A DNA stretch of 64,000 nucleotides from Axinella damicornis (Eukaryota > Porifera > Demospongiae > Axinellida > Axinellidae), in the NCBI GenBank assembly GCA_963931865.1, contig OZ007508.1, positions 6,142,737-6,206,736 of the forward strand. The letters are read 5' to 3'. Shown in pieces: positions 47,677 through 58,499 of this stretch. The notes beneath the pieces are model-generated. The model was given only the letters and a program-made list of their open reading frames with translations, made no database searches and was not told the DNA's origin. Every line of letters starts with the position of its first letter. The stretch's first letter is position 1. The position numbers and the translations under genes are program-made.

Positions 47677-47715
47677 CTTCAGCATGTGTACCTGGGGCCG
47701 TACCCAAATGTCCGC
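47677..47715 (-). CDS. 39-base microexon of NLR-C
   Basis: Flanked by an acceptor (TTTCCTTCCCCACACAG) and a donor (GAAG|GTAGGT). It reads GGHLGTAPGTHAEG when joined, in phase 1 on both sides, so inclusion or skipping keeps the frame. Neighbouring junctions (49479 and 46682) are also phase 1. Confidence 0.8.
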
Positions 47716-48059
47716 CTGTGTGGGGAAGGAAAGAAGAGGTCTTGAAATGGAACATGGACATGAAAACCCCTCAGATAGCAAAAGGGCTCACAAGCCTCAC
47801 ATGAAGTTGATAAGTACATCAAAAGTTTAGCATATCTCACAAGTTTAATGTTAGGTTCCACTCTTAACGTATGAATGCTTTGGCAGCCATGCAGCTGCAT
47901 GGATATTAGGTTAACAGTCAACATGGCTATTGCATAGTGAAATGGACATCACTGGTAGGCCTTATTTGATGGGGTCTTATGTATGTTATGGTAGACAGAA
48001 AGGTTGTGTAGGCATCTTGGTACATTGAGCAGTAATGATAGTTTATAAGGAAAATCTCT

Positions 48060-48130
48060 CCAATGGCAATGGTGGGATTCTAACCTGCAACCCTTCGATT
48101 AGCAGTTGAATGCTCAGCCACTGTAGTCAG
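48060..48130 (-). repeat. tRNA-derived SINE-like remnant
   Basis: Read on the minus strand, GTGGCTGAGCATTCAACTGC resembles a pol III A box with D-arm, and GGTTGCAGGTTAGAATCCCA resembles a B box and T-arm (GGTTCGAATCC). The acceptor ends do not pair well, so this is a SINE head or decayed tRNA pseudogene rather than a working tRNA. It lies in the first intron of NLR-C. Confidence 0.4.
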
Positions 48131-49015
48131 GGACTAGGTGGGAGGGGCTAGACTGGTGACCTTCAGTTACCGTCATACTTACATAACGTAAAGCCATTGC
48201 GATACGATGGAACCAGTACAAGATAGCACTATATACCCAACTATTTCACCATGCAGAGTCAGGCTCATACAGATCCTATGAGGGAGCAAGTGAGCAGTGC
48301 TACTTGCATGCAAAGACTTTTCTAGTGCGAGTGTCTGTGAGTAACAGAAGTCTGGGGTTCGTTGGATAGACCAGTGATGCACAACCTTCGTACTTAACCT
48401 TTATCTCATGCATAATGTATTGACAAGATCACATGATATCTAGTGGATACTATCTTCGCCAGAGATGCCATTGCATAAGGTTGTCAGTGTGTCAGAGTAA
48501 TGGGCTACGCTGGACTCACGCAGCTGCAGTGAGGGAGGTGGGAACTCAAGAGACCTCTCAAGAGAGAACTCTTGCATGGGCACCACACTAGACACAAATG
48601 CTATGAGGGAGGTGAAAGGTCACCAGACTTCTGCACAGAGAGATGCCCAACACTGGAATCATGACACTGAAGCGAGTGAAGCTACTTATAACACATGAAT
48701 TCATGTTACTGCATCCGGATAATGTTGTACGTGCATAGCTGCAGCATCATAGTGGGCAACCTGTAGAGTTGCAACCCAACCTAGGTTAACTCTGTACCAA
48801 CCAGACTACACTGTAGATCGGTCTTGAGCTTGTAGTTTACACTTCTCTGGGGTTAATTCTTATGCTCCAAACTGCACACACGACTGCAGCCATCCTAAGT
48901 ACATTCGTGACCTTAACCATACCCACTCATTAATAAGTATTCGATCAAGCAATACTGCTCTAGCTTGAAAATGAGCTCTGAATGCTAGAATTGAAGGCTA
49001 TACTAGGTGATGACC

Positions 49016-49033
49016 CCCCCCCCCCCCCCCCCA
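49016..49033. repeat. Poly-C tract
   Basis: A run of C residues (about 16-18) in the first intron of NLR-C. Confidence 0.85.
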
Positions 49034-50099
49034 TCCCCCCTTCACACTGAACCTATCTCCCAAGGACATTACTGAAGTGACATCAGGAAGCTGAATGATC
49101 GATGCACAATCATAAGGAGTGTGTCATTGGTTGTTAGCAGTTTCAAGCTGCTGGTACAATGCTGACACAGCAGTGAACATCCTACAAAATGGTTTTTGTA
49201 CGTGTTTTATCAATTAAACTTAGAGAGGAGGCACGTGCACCATTCATACAGACAAGAGATCTAGCCTCGTTCTTAGGCTCTGGGAAGACCTGTTCACATG
49301 CAGAGAGACGTTGAGCTACGTAGCTACTATTCATGGGCGTGCCTTTCACCTGGTGAGCTCTATTTGGAGTGTAATTGAGTCGATGGGCATGCCCACCACT
49401 CTGGTGAAGTGGTGGGGCCAGGTACAGCCCCTAAAGCCCCCCCCCCACAAATCCGCGCCTGCATAATGAAACACTCACCCTCCATACTCTCCACCAGTGG
49501 CTGCAGTGAAGGGTCTTCCTTTACAGTTGACACAAATGCTTCAAATGTTCCCGGATCAGTTTGAATACGCACTCCAACAGCACTTAGCAATGTACGTGTG
49601 CTTTGTAACCGGGGTACAGCAGTCACACTCTGTAGAACTGTACAATCAATGACACCCTTAGCAAACAGTCGCGCTGCCAGAGAGAGAGGATCCTGGATTG
49701 TATTCAACGCTTTAGCATAATGTAGTAGAAAAGCGGCATCGTATTCAGGACTTGAGATGGCAACAGATGGCATTTTGAGAAGGCTGCAAACAAATTCAGC
49801 CATTTTTCGCATTTTGAATTTCAACAGAGCATCAATCAATTTCTCATATGTAGCAGTAGAACCGAAGGATTCCTCCCACACTCGAAGAACTGCTAACCTC
49901 TTTCCATGCATTGTTCGATTTGCATCGATATCTTCAATCTGTGTGGGCGTAAGTTTAAGAGCAGATGCCCAATCTTCCCATTTGGTCATTTTAAGTGATA
50001 TTTCACGAGTGTGTTCCTCTGTAACTCGTTGCTTCAGTTGTTCTTGGGAAATGCCAACTGTAATATCTGCTTTCGTTTGCTGCAAATCCATATTTGCCA

Positions 50100-50225
50100 C
50101 TTGTAGTCAATTACATCCAATTCGAGTGGAAAGTAGTGTCGTTGTGTTTTACAGAAGGATGACCATCAGCTCAGAGTCTTCTGTCTGGCCCTTGATATCA
50201 AGAGCTGAATGAAGAGATCAAGCAG
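50100..50225 (-). promoter_or_regulatory. Conserved 5' region of NLR-C
   Basis: The stretch upstream of the NLR-C start (GATGACCATCAGCTCAGAG … AGCTGAATGAAGAGATCA) is recognisably shared with the region just upstream of the NLR-A start at 17198-17260 (GAATGACCTTCAGTTCATAC … AGCTGAATGAAGAGGTCA). It is probably a common 5' UTR or promoter carried by duplication. No TATA box is obvious. Confidence 0.5.
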
Positions 50226-50885
50226 AACAACTTCACTAGTACACCTGTAAATGACCAGTGATACGCCGCTCTCTTATCCAGGAGTACCATCAAAACAGAG
50301 TTAGATGAACAAGTCCCATGGGATTTACAACCTGAGAGTTCTGGACTGCAGCATCCTACGTATACGTAGCATAGTGAGTACCATGACCAATTTTTCCTAT
50401 TGGAAGTCTAGAGTAGAGTAATGATGATCATGCACAGGTGTGTAGCAGTGTTGAAGACGATGTTTGAGGGAAGCCTCTGGTAGCAACTTGTCACCTGATG
50501 GCAGTTGGCTACTACTGCCAGACAAAACCATCACGCTGACTCACACAGAATACGTGTGTTAGAGGTTAAAAGGTCAATCTTGAAGGTAGCTACAACAAAA
50601 ACCTTGGTATGAAATGTGGGATGGGCCAGGCGCTGCCTCTGCCACCAAGCTCCTGACAGCCCTCACTCAAATCGCTATAGGTGTTCTGTTTTGCAGCTGT
50701 AAAATCTTGTTCTGTAATTCGATTATGTCATACTTTGAACTTTGCACCCAGAAATGCATATCACGATTCCTTCCCTTTTTTGCCTACACAGTGCAACTGG
50801 CAACTCTGAACCAATCACTATAACAAGGACCCACAGATTAGATGATGTCACTCTCTCACCACACCCTACATGAAACCAGTACATA

Positions 50886-51277
50886 TAGCCTCGTACCCAG
50901 GCCCACACGTGGAACGTGGAAGAGGGCCTGGTGACACCTGGCAAAATTCCCGTATGTGCACAGTCAGCATCACTGCGTAAGTGATTACATTCTTACTTGG
51001 ATGCATTCGAAATCACACAGAAGGTAGCTGTTGGTGATGGCTAAGTAGAAAGTCCTTGCCAAGGAGCGACCAGAGGTGATTCTTGAAGGCTAGAACAGCG
51101 GCTTTATCAAACGGCTACACTGGGGTAAAGAATGTAATTACTACACAATAATTGGTAATGGACGAACGTGATTCGCCTACCCGAAATCAAGACTGCTGAG
51201 CTCAGCACATACGGGAAGTTGCCAAGTGTCACCAGGCCCAATTCCGTGTTTCGCGTGTGGGCCTGGGAATGACTCTA
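50886..51277. mobile_element. MITE with long terminal inverted repeats
   Basis: Left CCCAGGCCCACACGTGGAAC … GGCCTGGTGACACCTGGC and right GCCAAGTGTCACCAGGCC … GTGTGGGCCTGGGAATGACT are inverted copies about 70 bases long. About 240 bases lie between, with no coding potential. Single ends of the same style (GGTCTGGGAACGAG) are scattered through the window. Confidence 0.7.
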
Positions 51278-51567
51278 CAGTAGACACACTAATCCCCTAC
51301 CCCACACAGTGGCACAGAGAGTCTTTTGAACCCACTCTACCAGCCATGTTCCTGTGTTACAGTGTTTTCCCCAAATGGTTCTCCCCTTCCTTAAGCTCGT
51401 AGCGTGGTGGGCGTGGCCAGGCAATTTGTTCACGCCCATTTTTCTCACACAGAAAGTAAGCAAGTGAAATCAAACTTACTCACCACAAAGCAGGGAGGGT
51501 AGTCAACATGCAGACTAAACATCATTATAGTGGCTCACAGCGTACCCATTGTACGCTGGTTAAATCA

Positions 51568-51613
51568 ATTCCAGCAATTGATTGATACTCTGCTGAAATT
51601 CAAATTTGCCAAA
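51568..51613 (+). pseudogene. Relic of an NLR DEATH-domain exon, opposite strand
   Basis: The plus strand reads CAATTGATTGATACTCTGCT GAAATTCAAA…, close to the minus-strand NLR-C exon 1 sequence for KLIDALLKFK. Residues are LIDTLLKFKFAKK here against LIDALLKFKMRKM there. Similarity fades on both sides. It is a small inverted fragment of an NLR N-terminal exon, so a further NLR-like copy once lay here or was carried here. Confidence 0.5.
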
Positions 51614-52394
51614 AAATCTCCCGTGCGGTCATCAGTATTTACAAAAACGCTCGTCTGGCCCTTTCTACACTATTTCAATACGGTCTTCCAACGGATCACA
51701 CAGTTTATTTTTGGTGACAAAAAACTACGTACGAAATAGTGCTTAATTAAGTATACGGTGCGCGTATCTGCACGCAGGGATCCCGTAGTCTAAGGATGAT
51801 GAATTTTGCATTGGGTAAAACATCGTAAGTGATGTCCGTCCTAGGGTCCGTCATTTATTTTGGTCATGAAAATGTTGGTCTCTTAGACCAAATCTTTAGT
51901 GGAAGATTGGCCCACCCATATATAGCATGTCTTAGCACTATAGGTAAGCATGATCTGCCCCTGGAAGATTGATCCCGGTATGGCAGTCAGAAAGGCAGTC
52001 ATCGTTGGCAGCTAGTGCTGCATGTGCTACAGTTACTAAGAGTATCAACTGCTGCGTGTACACTGTACAGGAGGCTGAGTGAGGAGTAGTGAGTGCTAGC
52101 CTCACAATATTTCCCAACACTACCAATTAAAACTCTTTACCAACTGTAGACACGTGACTGGGTGCACCCATCCACCTCCCCCTGTCCTGCCCATTCAGCT
52201 CATGCAGAACCTATCTTCAGAGGACATTGCCGGAGTTACATGAAATTCTCATGACGGCATATGGCGTCACTGGTTGGTAAAGGGTTAATTAACCCTCCTC
52301 CATCATTCGTTCATGCAATTGCAGACCCGTGAACCATAATTGGCGAGCGGAAGCAAGCCAACCTAGTCGTTCGAACGGAAAAATTATATGTAGG

Positions 52395-52962
52395 TACCGT
52401 AGTGTCCCGTTAATATGCCCCCCTAGTTTGTACACTACATCCAGCCCAAAGAGGGGAGGGGGCGTATTTTCGAGTACGCAATTAGTCTCGATTATACGCC
52501 CCCTCAAAACGTTTCGCTACGTTTATGACACTGCCAAGGTTCATGTTCACAGTTACAAAAGTACAAACGGATCGCCAGTACTGTTCGTGGTCATCATGCG
52601 TGGTCTCCCTACATCGGCGAGAAGAGCTGCACTTCAACTCGAGGGCTATAACATCCACGACGACTTCCACGACTTCGCTGTAAGCCATCCTCAAGAACAG
52701 CAATGCTGTCGGTCATGAACCACGGAACATTTCCTGGTATTTCCTACGGAAGAGTGGCAGCGAGATGACTTGTCCGTCGGCATCAACGGTGACTACTCGA
52801 TCTGAGAGATACCGATCTGCACGTGTAGGCTAGGTTAGATATTCCAGAAGACGCTTACCAGGGGGCGTTATAACGAGTCAAACTACTCTGTGCAGGAACT
52901 TGGGCGAAAAAGAGGGGGAGGGCGTATTTTCGAAGGGGGCGTATTAGCGGGACACTACGGTA
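52395..52962. mobile_element. 568-base DNA element with TACCGTAGTGTCCCG ends
   Basis: The left TACCGTAGTGTCCCGTTAAT and the right end (complement reads TACCGTAGTGTCCCGCTAAT) are inverted over about 28 bases, continuing into GCCCCC. The first nine bases are shared with the element at 26359. Inside, GGCGTATTTTCGA occurs near both ends, and about 230 bases around 52500-52730 could be a decayed coding fragment. I could not assign a transposase. Confidence 0.75.
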
Positions 52963-53009
52963 TATAGATCATCGACACTGCCACCTTTTGGTCCCGTGTG
53001 GGCCCTTGT

Positions 53010-53203
53010 GCTATGTGCAAACGTATGACCGGCTCCTTTACTTCTAGAGATTTCGACAGCAGGTGTCCCGCACCCCGCGCTAGTGCTACGGGCAAACGTA
53101 CGGCCAGCTCCTTTACTTCCGGAGATTTCGAAGGTCGAGTAATCGTCGCTCGAACTGCGGCTAAGGCGAGTGGAAGTAAGCGGCTTACTTCCACTCGCCA
53201 ACA
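53010..53203. repeat. Direct repeats ending in a hairpin
   Basis: Two direct copies of about 60 bases (GGCTCCTTTACTTCTAGAGA … and AGCTCCTTTACTTCCGGAGA …) are followed by a palindrome at 53165-53199 with arms GGCGAGTGGAAGTAAG. The structure resembles the end of an unclassified transposon. Confidence 0.6.
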
Positions 53204-53994
53204 TGTTTCAACATTCGACTAGTATTATGCCATTGAATTGTTTGTTGGTCCTGCATGGATCAGTTCAGTAAACGGAAAACTCACAGGCAGATTCATGGAT
53301 TCAGCTTGTCTGATTGTGTATCTGATACCACATAGACTCTTCTACTATGAACTGCAGTCATGACCACTAATGAGCTCTTTGCATGGACCATTATTCCATG
53401 CATCCAAGAAATTTAGGTGAAATGGTCGCCTGGACCAAGATTTTCGTCCAATTAAACTTTCTGTAACAGATCAAACATCAATTTCTGTTCTAAGATGTCA
53501 GAAAAACATCATCTCCACAGAACTCTCCACATACACTTTTCTGTCTTTCCCCGGGGAATCAGTAGGTGACCTCATCATAATTTAGGGGGTGTAATTTTAC
53601 TGGAAATTATAGCCCAAACTCGATTCAACAACCACGTAAATACCCCAAAGCGTACACAGAACATATCGCTCTCATAGCACACCCTGCAAGACCCAGCACA
53701 TGCAGCTACACAGTCTGCTAACGACCCACCCAGGCAACAAGACTAGACGTACTGTACTGGACCACTGCTACTACACGTACATGCATGAACATTCTATGCA
53801 ACTTACTAGTCTCGTTCTCGGACGCTCGCAATAGAGGGGAGGACAGACTGTTTTTCGCTCGGGTTTCTTTGGCGAAGCTATCGGTCACAAATGTTATCAT
53901 TCAACGATCAGGCATTTTTGTGTCACATGATCGAGCCTGGAATTAACCCAGCCCCACCCACTTTCAGACACATCTTACAGGCGATAGAGGTTTA

Positions 53995-54760
53995 ATTTAC
54001 GAGTTGGAAGATTACAGGATGGAGCCAGTACAGGAATGGAAGGAGAGAGTCCACAGCATCAACTCAAGGGACTGGGTGGAGGAAGTAGAGGGAAAAAGTA
54101 GTCTGAGGTGGTACAGAAAGGTGAAGGAGGTAGCTGGGCTGGAGCAGTACACAAGGTCTTTTGTGGGGCATGAAGAATTGAGATTACGGTTTCGGTTAAG
54201 GACAGGTTCAGCTGGGTTGTTTGAAGACAAAAAGAGGTGTAGGATGTGTACTGAGGATAGATGTGTGTTATGTGACAGTGGGGAAGTAGAGGACGTCAAA
54301 CACTTCCTGGTAAGGTGTGAGGAGTTCAGGTGGGAGAGGCAGAGGTTGGTGGAGAGAATAGGTCGGATGGAAGGAACACAAGAATGGTTGGAGGAATATT
54401 GGAGGGCAGAGGAAGAAGGAAAGATGGCTTTGCTGCTGGGAAGGAGCATACAGGGAGATGCAGGAGCTAGAGTGGATGAGTGTGTTATGGAAGAAGTGCT
54501 GAAGTGGTGGCTGAGGCGGAAGGAGTTGGTATATGGCGGAAATCCCTGCTAATCTAAACCCCTGTAACCCCCAATCTCTCCCCCCAATCAATCAACCAGT
54601 CACTCCATTGTGCCACTTTCATATGTGTCTTTGTGGTAGTCATTATTTTAACATATATACACCCTGCTCATATTCATATTCTTTTCATTTTATACTCACG
54701 GTACACTACCACTTTTGTACATGTATGTGCGATGGCCCCCATGGGCTCAGCATTTTCATT
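53995..54760 (+). mobile_element. LINE (non-LTR retrotransposon) 3' fragment
   Basis: An open frame to 54552 has charged sequence (LRLRFRLRTGSAGLF), then a zinc-knuckle-like series CRMC … CVLC … VKHFLVRC. This is the CxxC/HxxxxC pattern found after the reverse transcriptase of many LINEs. The palm motifs of the reverse transcriptase are absent, so the element is 5'-truncated (joined near 53995). A T-rich 3' UTR follows. No poly(A) tail was seen. Confidence 0.65.
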
Positions 54761-55081
54761 AAATCATTTACAGGTGAGTGCGCCGTTTGTTCACAACATG
54801 CAAACCAGATATGCATGCACAGTTGGATAACCTTAATGTCTTGCTGTGAATACAACTTTCAGGCATGCCCACCCGCCTTGACAACTAGTCTGTTAATTTG
54901 TAAAGATATCGATGCACTGATATTATGTATAATCCTACATCTATAAAACCTACAATATAATAGTTCTATACTACACGGTACGCATTAATCTGATATACCA
55001 CTTGGTTAACCAATCAGATTGGTATTACACTTTTTTCTCGAGGTACTGCTGTAATAGAAAGCTGATTGGCGAATACTTCGC

Positions 55082-55250
55082 TTAGTAACTATAACGCCGT
55101 TGCAGAACCTGGTTGCTAGGCAGCCTATACAGCTTACCTTCAGTTGTAGGGTTGAAAAAGGGAGCACGGCTGAAGCGGAGAAAGCGACTGCCTCCAAAGT
55201 AAGTTTCACGAGCGGATACACCGTAGACGAGCTGCTCGTACGTATGGCAC
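55082..55250 (-). CDS. Exon-like stretch before the large inverted repeat
   Basis: Minus strand: YEQLVYGVSARETYFGGSRF then LRFSRAPFFNPTTE runs to a GAAG|GTAAGC donor at about 55137. It has good coding character, with no family recognised. It is cut by the edge of the large inverted-repeat structure at 55237, so the upstream part may be displaced. Confidence 0.3.
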
Positions 55251-55298
55251 GCCGTTCGTAACAAAAATCAAATCCTTATACTCCGGGTTAGACAGCGT

Positions 55299-55500
55299 AT
55301 TTCCCCGGGGTTGTAAGAACGCGCGCCCTTATTTCCCCGGGGCTGTAAGCTAGCTTATTTTCCCGGGGTTGTAAGCTCGCGCGCCTTTATTTCCCCGGGG
55401 CTGTAAGCTAGCTTATTTTCCTGGGGATGTAAGCTAGCTTATTTTCCCGGGGATGTAAGCTAGCTTATTTTCCTGGGGATGTAAGCTAGCTTATTCCCCC
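55299..55500. repeat. CCCCGGGG/TAAGCTAGC tandem array, left arm
   Basis: About eight units of 24-30 bases with the palindromic core CCCCGGGG (or CCTGGGG) and GTAAGCTAGCTTA. The mirror array is at 62985-63195. Confidence 0.9.
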
Positions 55501-56699
55501 GGGGTTGTTTTGCAGTGACTTTCGGTATACTTTAATTTTCCGTGGTACCCCTCGAAACTTTGGACTCGAAACTTTGGACTCGAAACTTTGCTCAAGAACC
55601 CCGCACAATGTGTATTGTTCTTCTTTTGGAGTACAGGAGGAGCATTGGGAGAATAATCGCAGGCTGGATAACTGCTGTGAGTTAGGGTCCGGTCAACAAT
55701 GCTATGCAGTCAAATTTCATAAACTGAGGTACTATTCTACCCAAAATATCTCCGCCTTTTCTGCTGTCTGAGTCAGTCCTGAATGCCCAACTCTTTTAGC
55801 TAGTTGCATGTAATTGACCCAATTGGTTCATGCTATGGCCTCATGACCGTTACAGTTTGCAGAAAGCCCGAATCAATTCACCTGAGTATGTCGTACATAC
55901 ATGTACACACGGCATCAAATGGCGTACTGTCAGGCACATAAACTATATGAAAGCTGCAGAGGGCATAGGCAGTAGGGTTTCCTCTTCTGAGAATGTACAA
56001 AAATTGTTTCAGTGGCATACTACCGAGGCAGTACAATGCTGAAAGTAGGTACTGCTATATGGCATGCTGGCCAGATGGTGGGAGGGGCAAGGGGCCGAGG
56101 AGGGGGAGCTCAGATCAAGGATATTTAAAAGTGAACGTGGATTGGAAATGGCAATATAAATTTACTACGTAATCCGCATTGCGCTTACTTTGTGTTAGGT
56201 TATCTTGACCAAGGAAGCACCCAGAGAGATGAAACTACTTGCTATCGATGCTTGTGTTGTTACTGCACTAGGCTATTGACTGTGTCTTTGCCCTCGTAAT
56301 AACGGAAGCTAGGTACGCAGCCTCTCTGTCATCCTGTGACACGTCATTACTTGTGTTAGGTTATCTCGACTAAGAAAGCACCTAGCGATATGAAACGACT
56401 TGCTGTCAACGCTGCTGTGGTTGCTGCATTAGGCTATTGAGTTTCAGGAAGAAGTCTGATCTGGGAGCGAGACTAACGCCTGCGCGCGCAACACGGGTTG
56501 TGACATGATTTGTATTGCTGTTTCCAATCCATGTTCCGTTTTAATTATCCTTGCTCAGATGAATCTCTGGACAACAGTCCCAAGACTCACCACAAAGGTT
56601 TCATGCCTCCATCCCCTCAAAGTCATGTGTGTATGTGTGGGAGTGTGGTACTGTAATCGCTTGTATGAGAGTTGGACCTGTGCGTAGAAGTGATTATGT

Positions 56700-57590
56700 G
56701 AGCTGTGCTTAAAACCACACCACCATGGTATAATTATGTTGTGCAGTGATGGTCTCATGGGGTCAAATGCCTATGCCCAAGGTTCAGTGACTATAGTATC
56801 CAGTTGTAGTGTTTTACATCATGATGAACTTTCTCTTTGACTCGCACACACACGTACAAAAGGAAACCTGGCATGTCACCACACATGCTAAAACGTGTGA
56901 ACCTTTAGGAGTCCCAGTCAAGTCTTATCCCTGCTGTAGCCCCCTCTCCCCTCACCTCCACCCACTCACCTCCACCAATGGAAGGAGGGAGGAGGAGGGA
57001 GCAAGGGCCTTTTTCAACCACAGGTGATATCACAGGTGAGGGGGAGGAAGGAGGTGGTGTGACAAGGGAGGGGGTGTGAGGGGAAGGGAGGAGTGGAGCC
57101 ATTTGCTAGTGTGCTGGATGTGTATTGATCATATGATGATCATTTGATGGTCATGTGATTATCAGGTGCACAACGTTATTCGTGCAATGAACCAGCTGTG
57201 TGTACGTGTACTTGGACAGCTGATATTCAGTACTGTGTGTAGGGATTATTGTGTACATTAATTTTGTTTAGTAATGCATTGTTTATTCAGCTCGGAGTTG
57301 TACATGCATGCATATAGTTCTTACGTGACCTCTCCTCCCCTCGTCGTCTCCTCCCTCCTCTCTCTTCTTCTCCCTCCACCCCTCCCTCCCCCTTCCTCCA
57401 TCTCCCCATCCTCTCCTCCCTCTTTTCACCCCTCACCGTCCGCCTCCGCCTCCTTCCTCTCCTCCCTCCACCCCTCCCTCCTCTCCTCTCTCCACACCTC
57501 CCTCACCCTCCGTCTTTCCACCCACAGACTGGATCCTGTCCCCCCACATAGTGAATCCATTGATGTCATTGTATTGGGGGTGTGACTAAC
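56700..57590. other. Left centre of the inverted-repeat structure
   Basis: A pyrimidine-rich tract (57325-57530, CCTCCCTCC type) and GGGAGG-rich sequence (56975-57100). No supported gene. Confidence 0.5.
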
Positions 57591-57591
57591 T

Positions 57592-57705
57592 GACCTCCTA
57601 ACCTGGAGATTCTTGCATGAGGACCCCGTTAAGAAAGGTTCCTTTGATGAGACCAAGCTGTTGAAGGTGGTGGAGGACGCTGGGGCAAAGTCATCGTCCG
57701 TATAG
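57592..57705 (+). CDS. Candidate terminal exon, unidentified
   Basis: The plus-strand frame reads FLHEDPVKKGSFDETKLLKV then VEDAGAKSSSV and a TAG. Composition is plainly protein-like, with regular charged/hydrophobic alternation. No acceptor was fixed with confidence and no family was recognised. Confidence 0.25.
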   Translation, partial: DLLTWRFLHEDPVKKGSFDETKLLKVVEDAGAKSSSV

Positions 57706-58141
57706 ACCAGGGGAGAGGGGGTTGACAGGGTAATGGTCCGGAGGAGAAGCCATCAAACAGGTGAGCTATAGGAATGCTGGACAGGTCCATAGCAATAGTT
57801 TGCATTGTAGAGTTTGCTACATTCAGGAAACTTGGTTTCTTGGTCGTGCAGTCATATAATCTGGGAGTTTAGCCCAATGGACCTCAGTACAGTAGTCTTT
57901 GGGGGGGTAACATCTTGCCCCCCAAATGTCGTGAACTTTGTAGTTCAATGAAAAAGGTCCATTATGCGGTGTGGATTAACCATCGATCATCGCACGTACA
58001 CATGCAAGGATGTATTCCTGTCCCAATCAGTTGGCCAGTGTAGGGATTTCCAGTTGGTATTCACAACCACGCCCACTTGAAGGATGCTCTCTGAAGTAGA
58101 CTCCTCGGTGAATCACAGTTATGCCAAAAGGTGAATTCCCA

Positions 58142-58379
58142 TGTACTGTAGGGTACCAATATGCATGGTACCAGGAGCGCATAATGGTCGACATAAAGAA
58201 CAGAAGAAGGGAAGTAGCGTGAAACGACCACGCAAAAGATTAAGCAATTCCCAGTAGTGTGTTACTATTTTTAGTGCACAAGTGTGCTCTCCATGATGGC
58301 TGACTGCCAAAGATTGTTGGGAGACCATTACAGAGTTCCCATCAGATCCTTTGGAACTAGGTGCATTTTGCAAAGCCAT
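58142..58379 (-). CDS. Candidate exon with HHGEHTC motif
   Basis: ATG at 58379 starts MALQNAPSSKGSDGNSVMVS followed by AVSHHGEHTCALKIVTHYWE. The spacing H-x2-G-x-H-x-C recalls the zinc ligands of WRKY-GCM1/FLYWCH-type domains found in Mutator-like transposases. That would suit a long-TIR element around it. The match rests on one short motif. Confidence 0.3.
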
Positions 58380-58499
58380 GCAGTTTTGAGTATGATCTTG
58401 GCCTTAAAACAAGACATATTAATGTGATGTACAATGATGAACTCACTCAAGGGTGCGTACGTATTATCATTTGGTTCTGAACAGCTAGGTTATGTGATT

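Larger units (their letters stand above)
43083..50091 (-). pseudogene. NLR-C: DEATH, CARD-like, NACHT, LRR with frameshift
   Basis: Three exons. Exon 1 (49479-50091; first ATG at 50091) has a DEATH domain (WEDWASALKLTPTQIEDI, VLRVWEESFG, KLIDALLKFKM) followed by a CARD-like domain (LSLAARLFAKGVID, TLLSAVGVRIQTD), with donor GAGG|GTGAGT. Exon 2 is a 39-base microexon (47677-47715). Exon 3 (43083-46682) has PATKRVRKE, a long Pro/Tyr/His-rich stretch, LGMYALFLRERYTRHK, Walker A GAPGIGKST (45754-45780), LLLILEGFDEAP, LTVQEYLAAYYIS and RI-type LRRs. Compared with NLR-A and NLR-B, four bases (ATGC, 44577-44580) are inserted just before the LRRs. The frame then ends at 44560, giving about 924 residues; the LRR half (43083-44630) stays open in another frame. 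It is either a pseudogene, a truncated NACHT protein, or an assembly error. Confidence 0.88.
38000..50220. repeat. Segmental repeat unit C (NLR-C plus companion gene)
   Basis: Third copy of the unit, in the same order and orientation as A and B. Its left edge matches unit B at 23540. The companion-gene blocks match B closely (for example 40440-40560 against 27490-27600, and 41400-41560 against 28890-29040). Confidence 0.8.

Noticed and set aside
48060..48130. A functional tRNA gene
   Set aside because: A-box and B-box like sequences are present, but the acceptor stem does not pair, so only a SINE-like remnant is called.
55299..55500. CRISPR-like array
   Set aside because: The units are near-contiguous tandem repeats without unique spacers of constant length, the context is eukaryotic, and the array is mirrored in the opposite arm of an inverted repeat.
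55505..55771. 88-codon frame, identical to 62718-62984
   Set aside because: It lacks an ATG at its start, and the identity comes from the inverted repeat. No family resemblance, so not called a gene.
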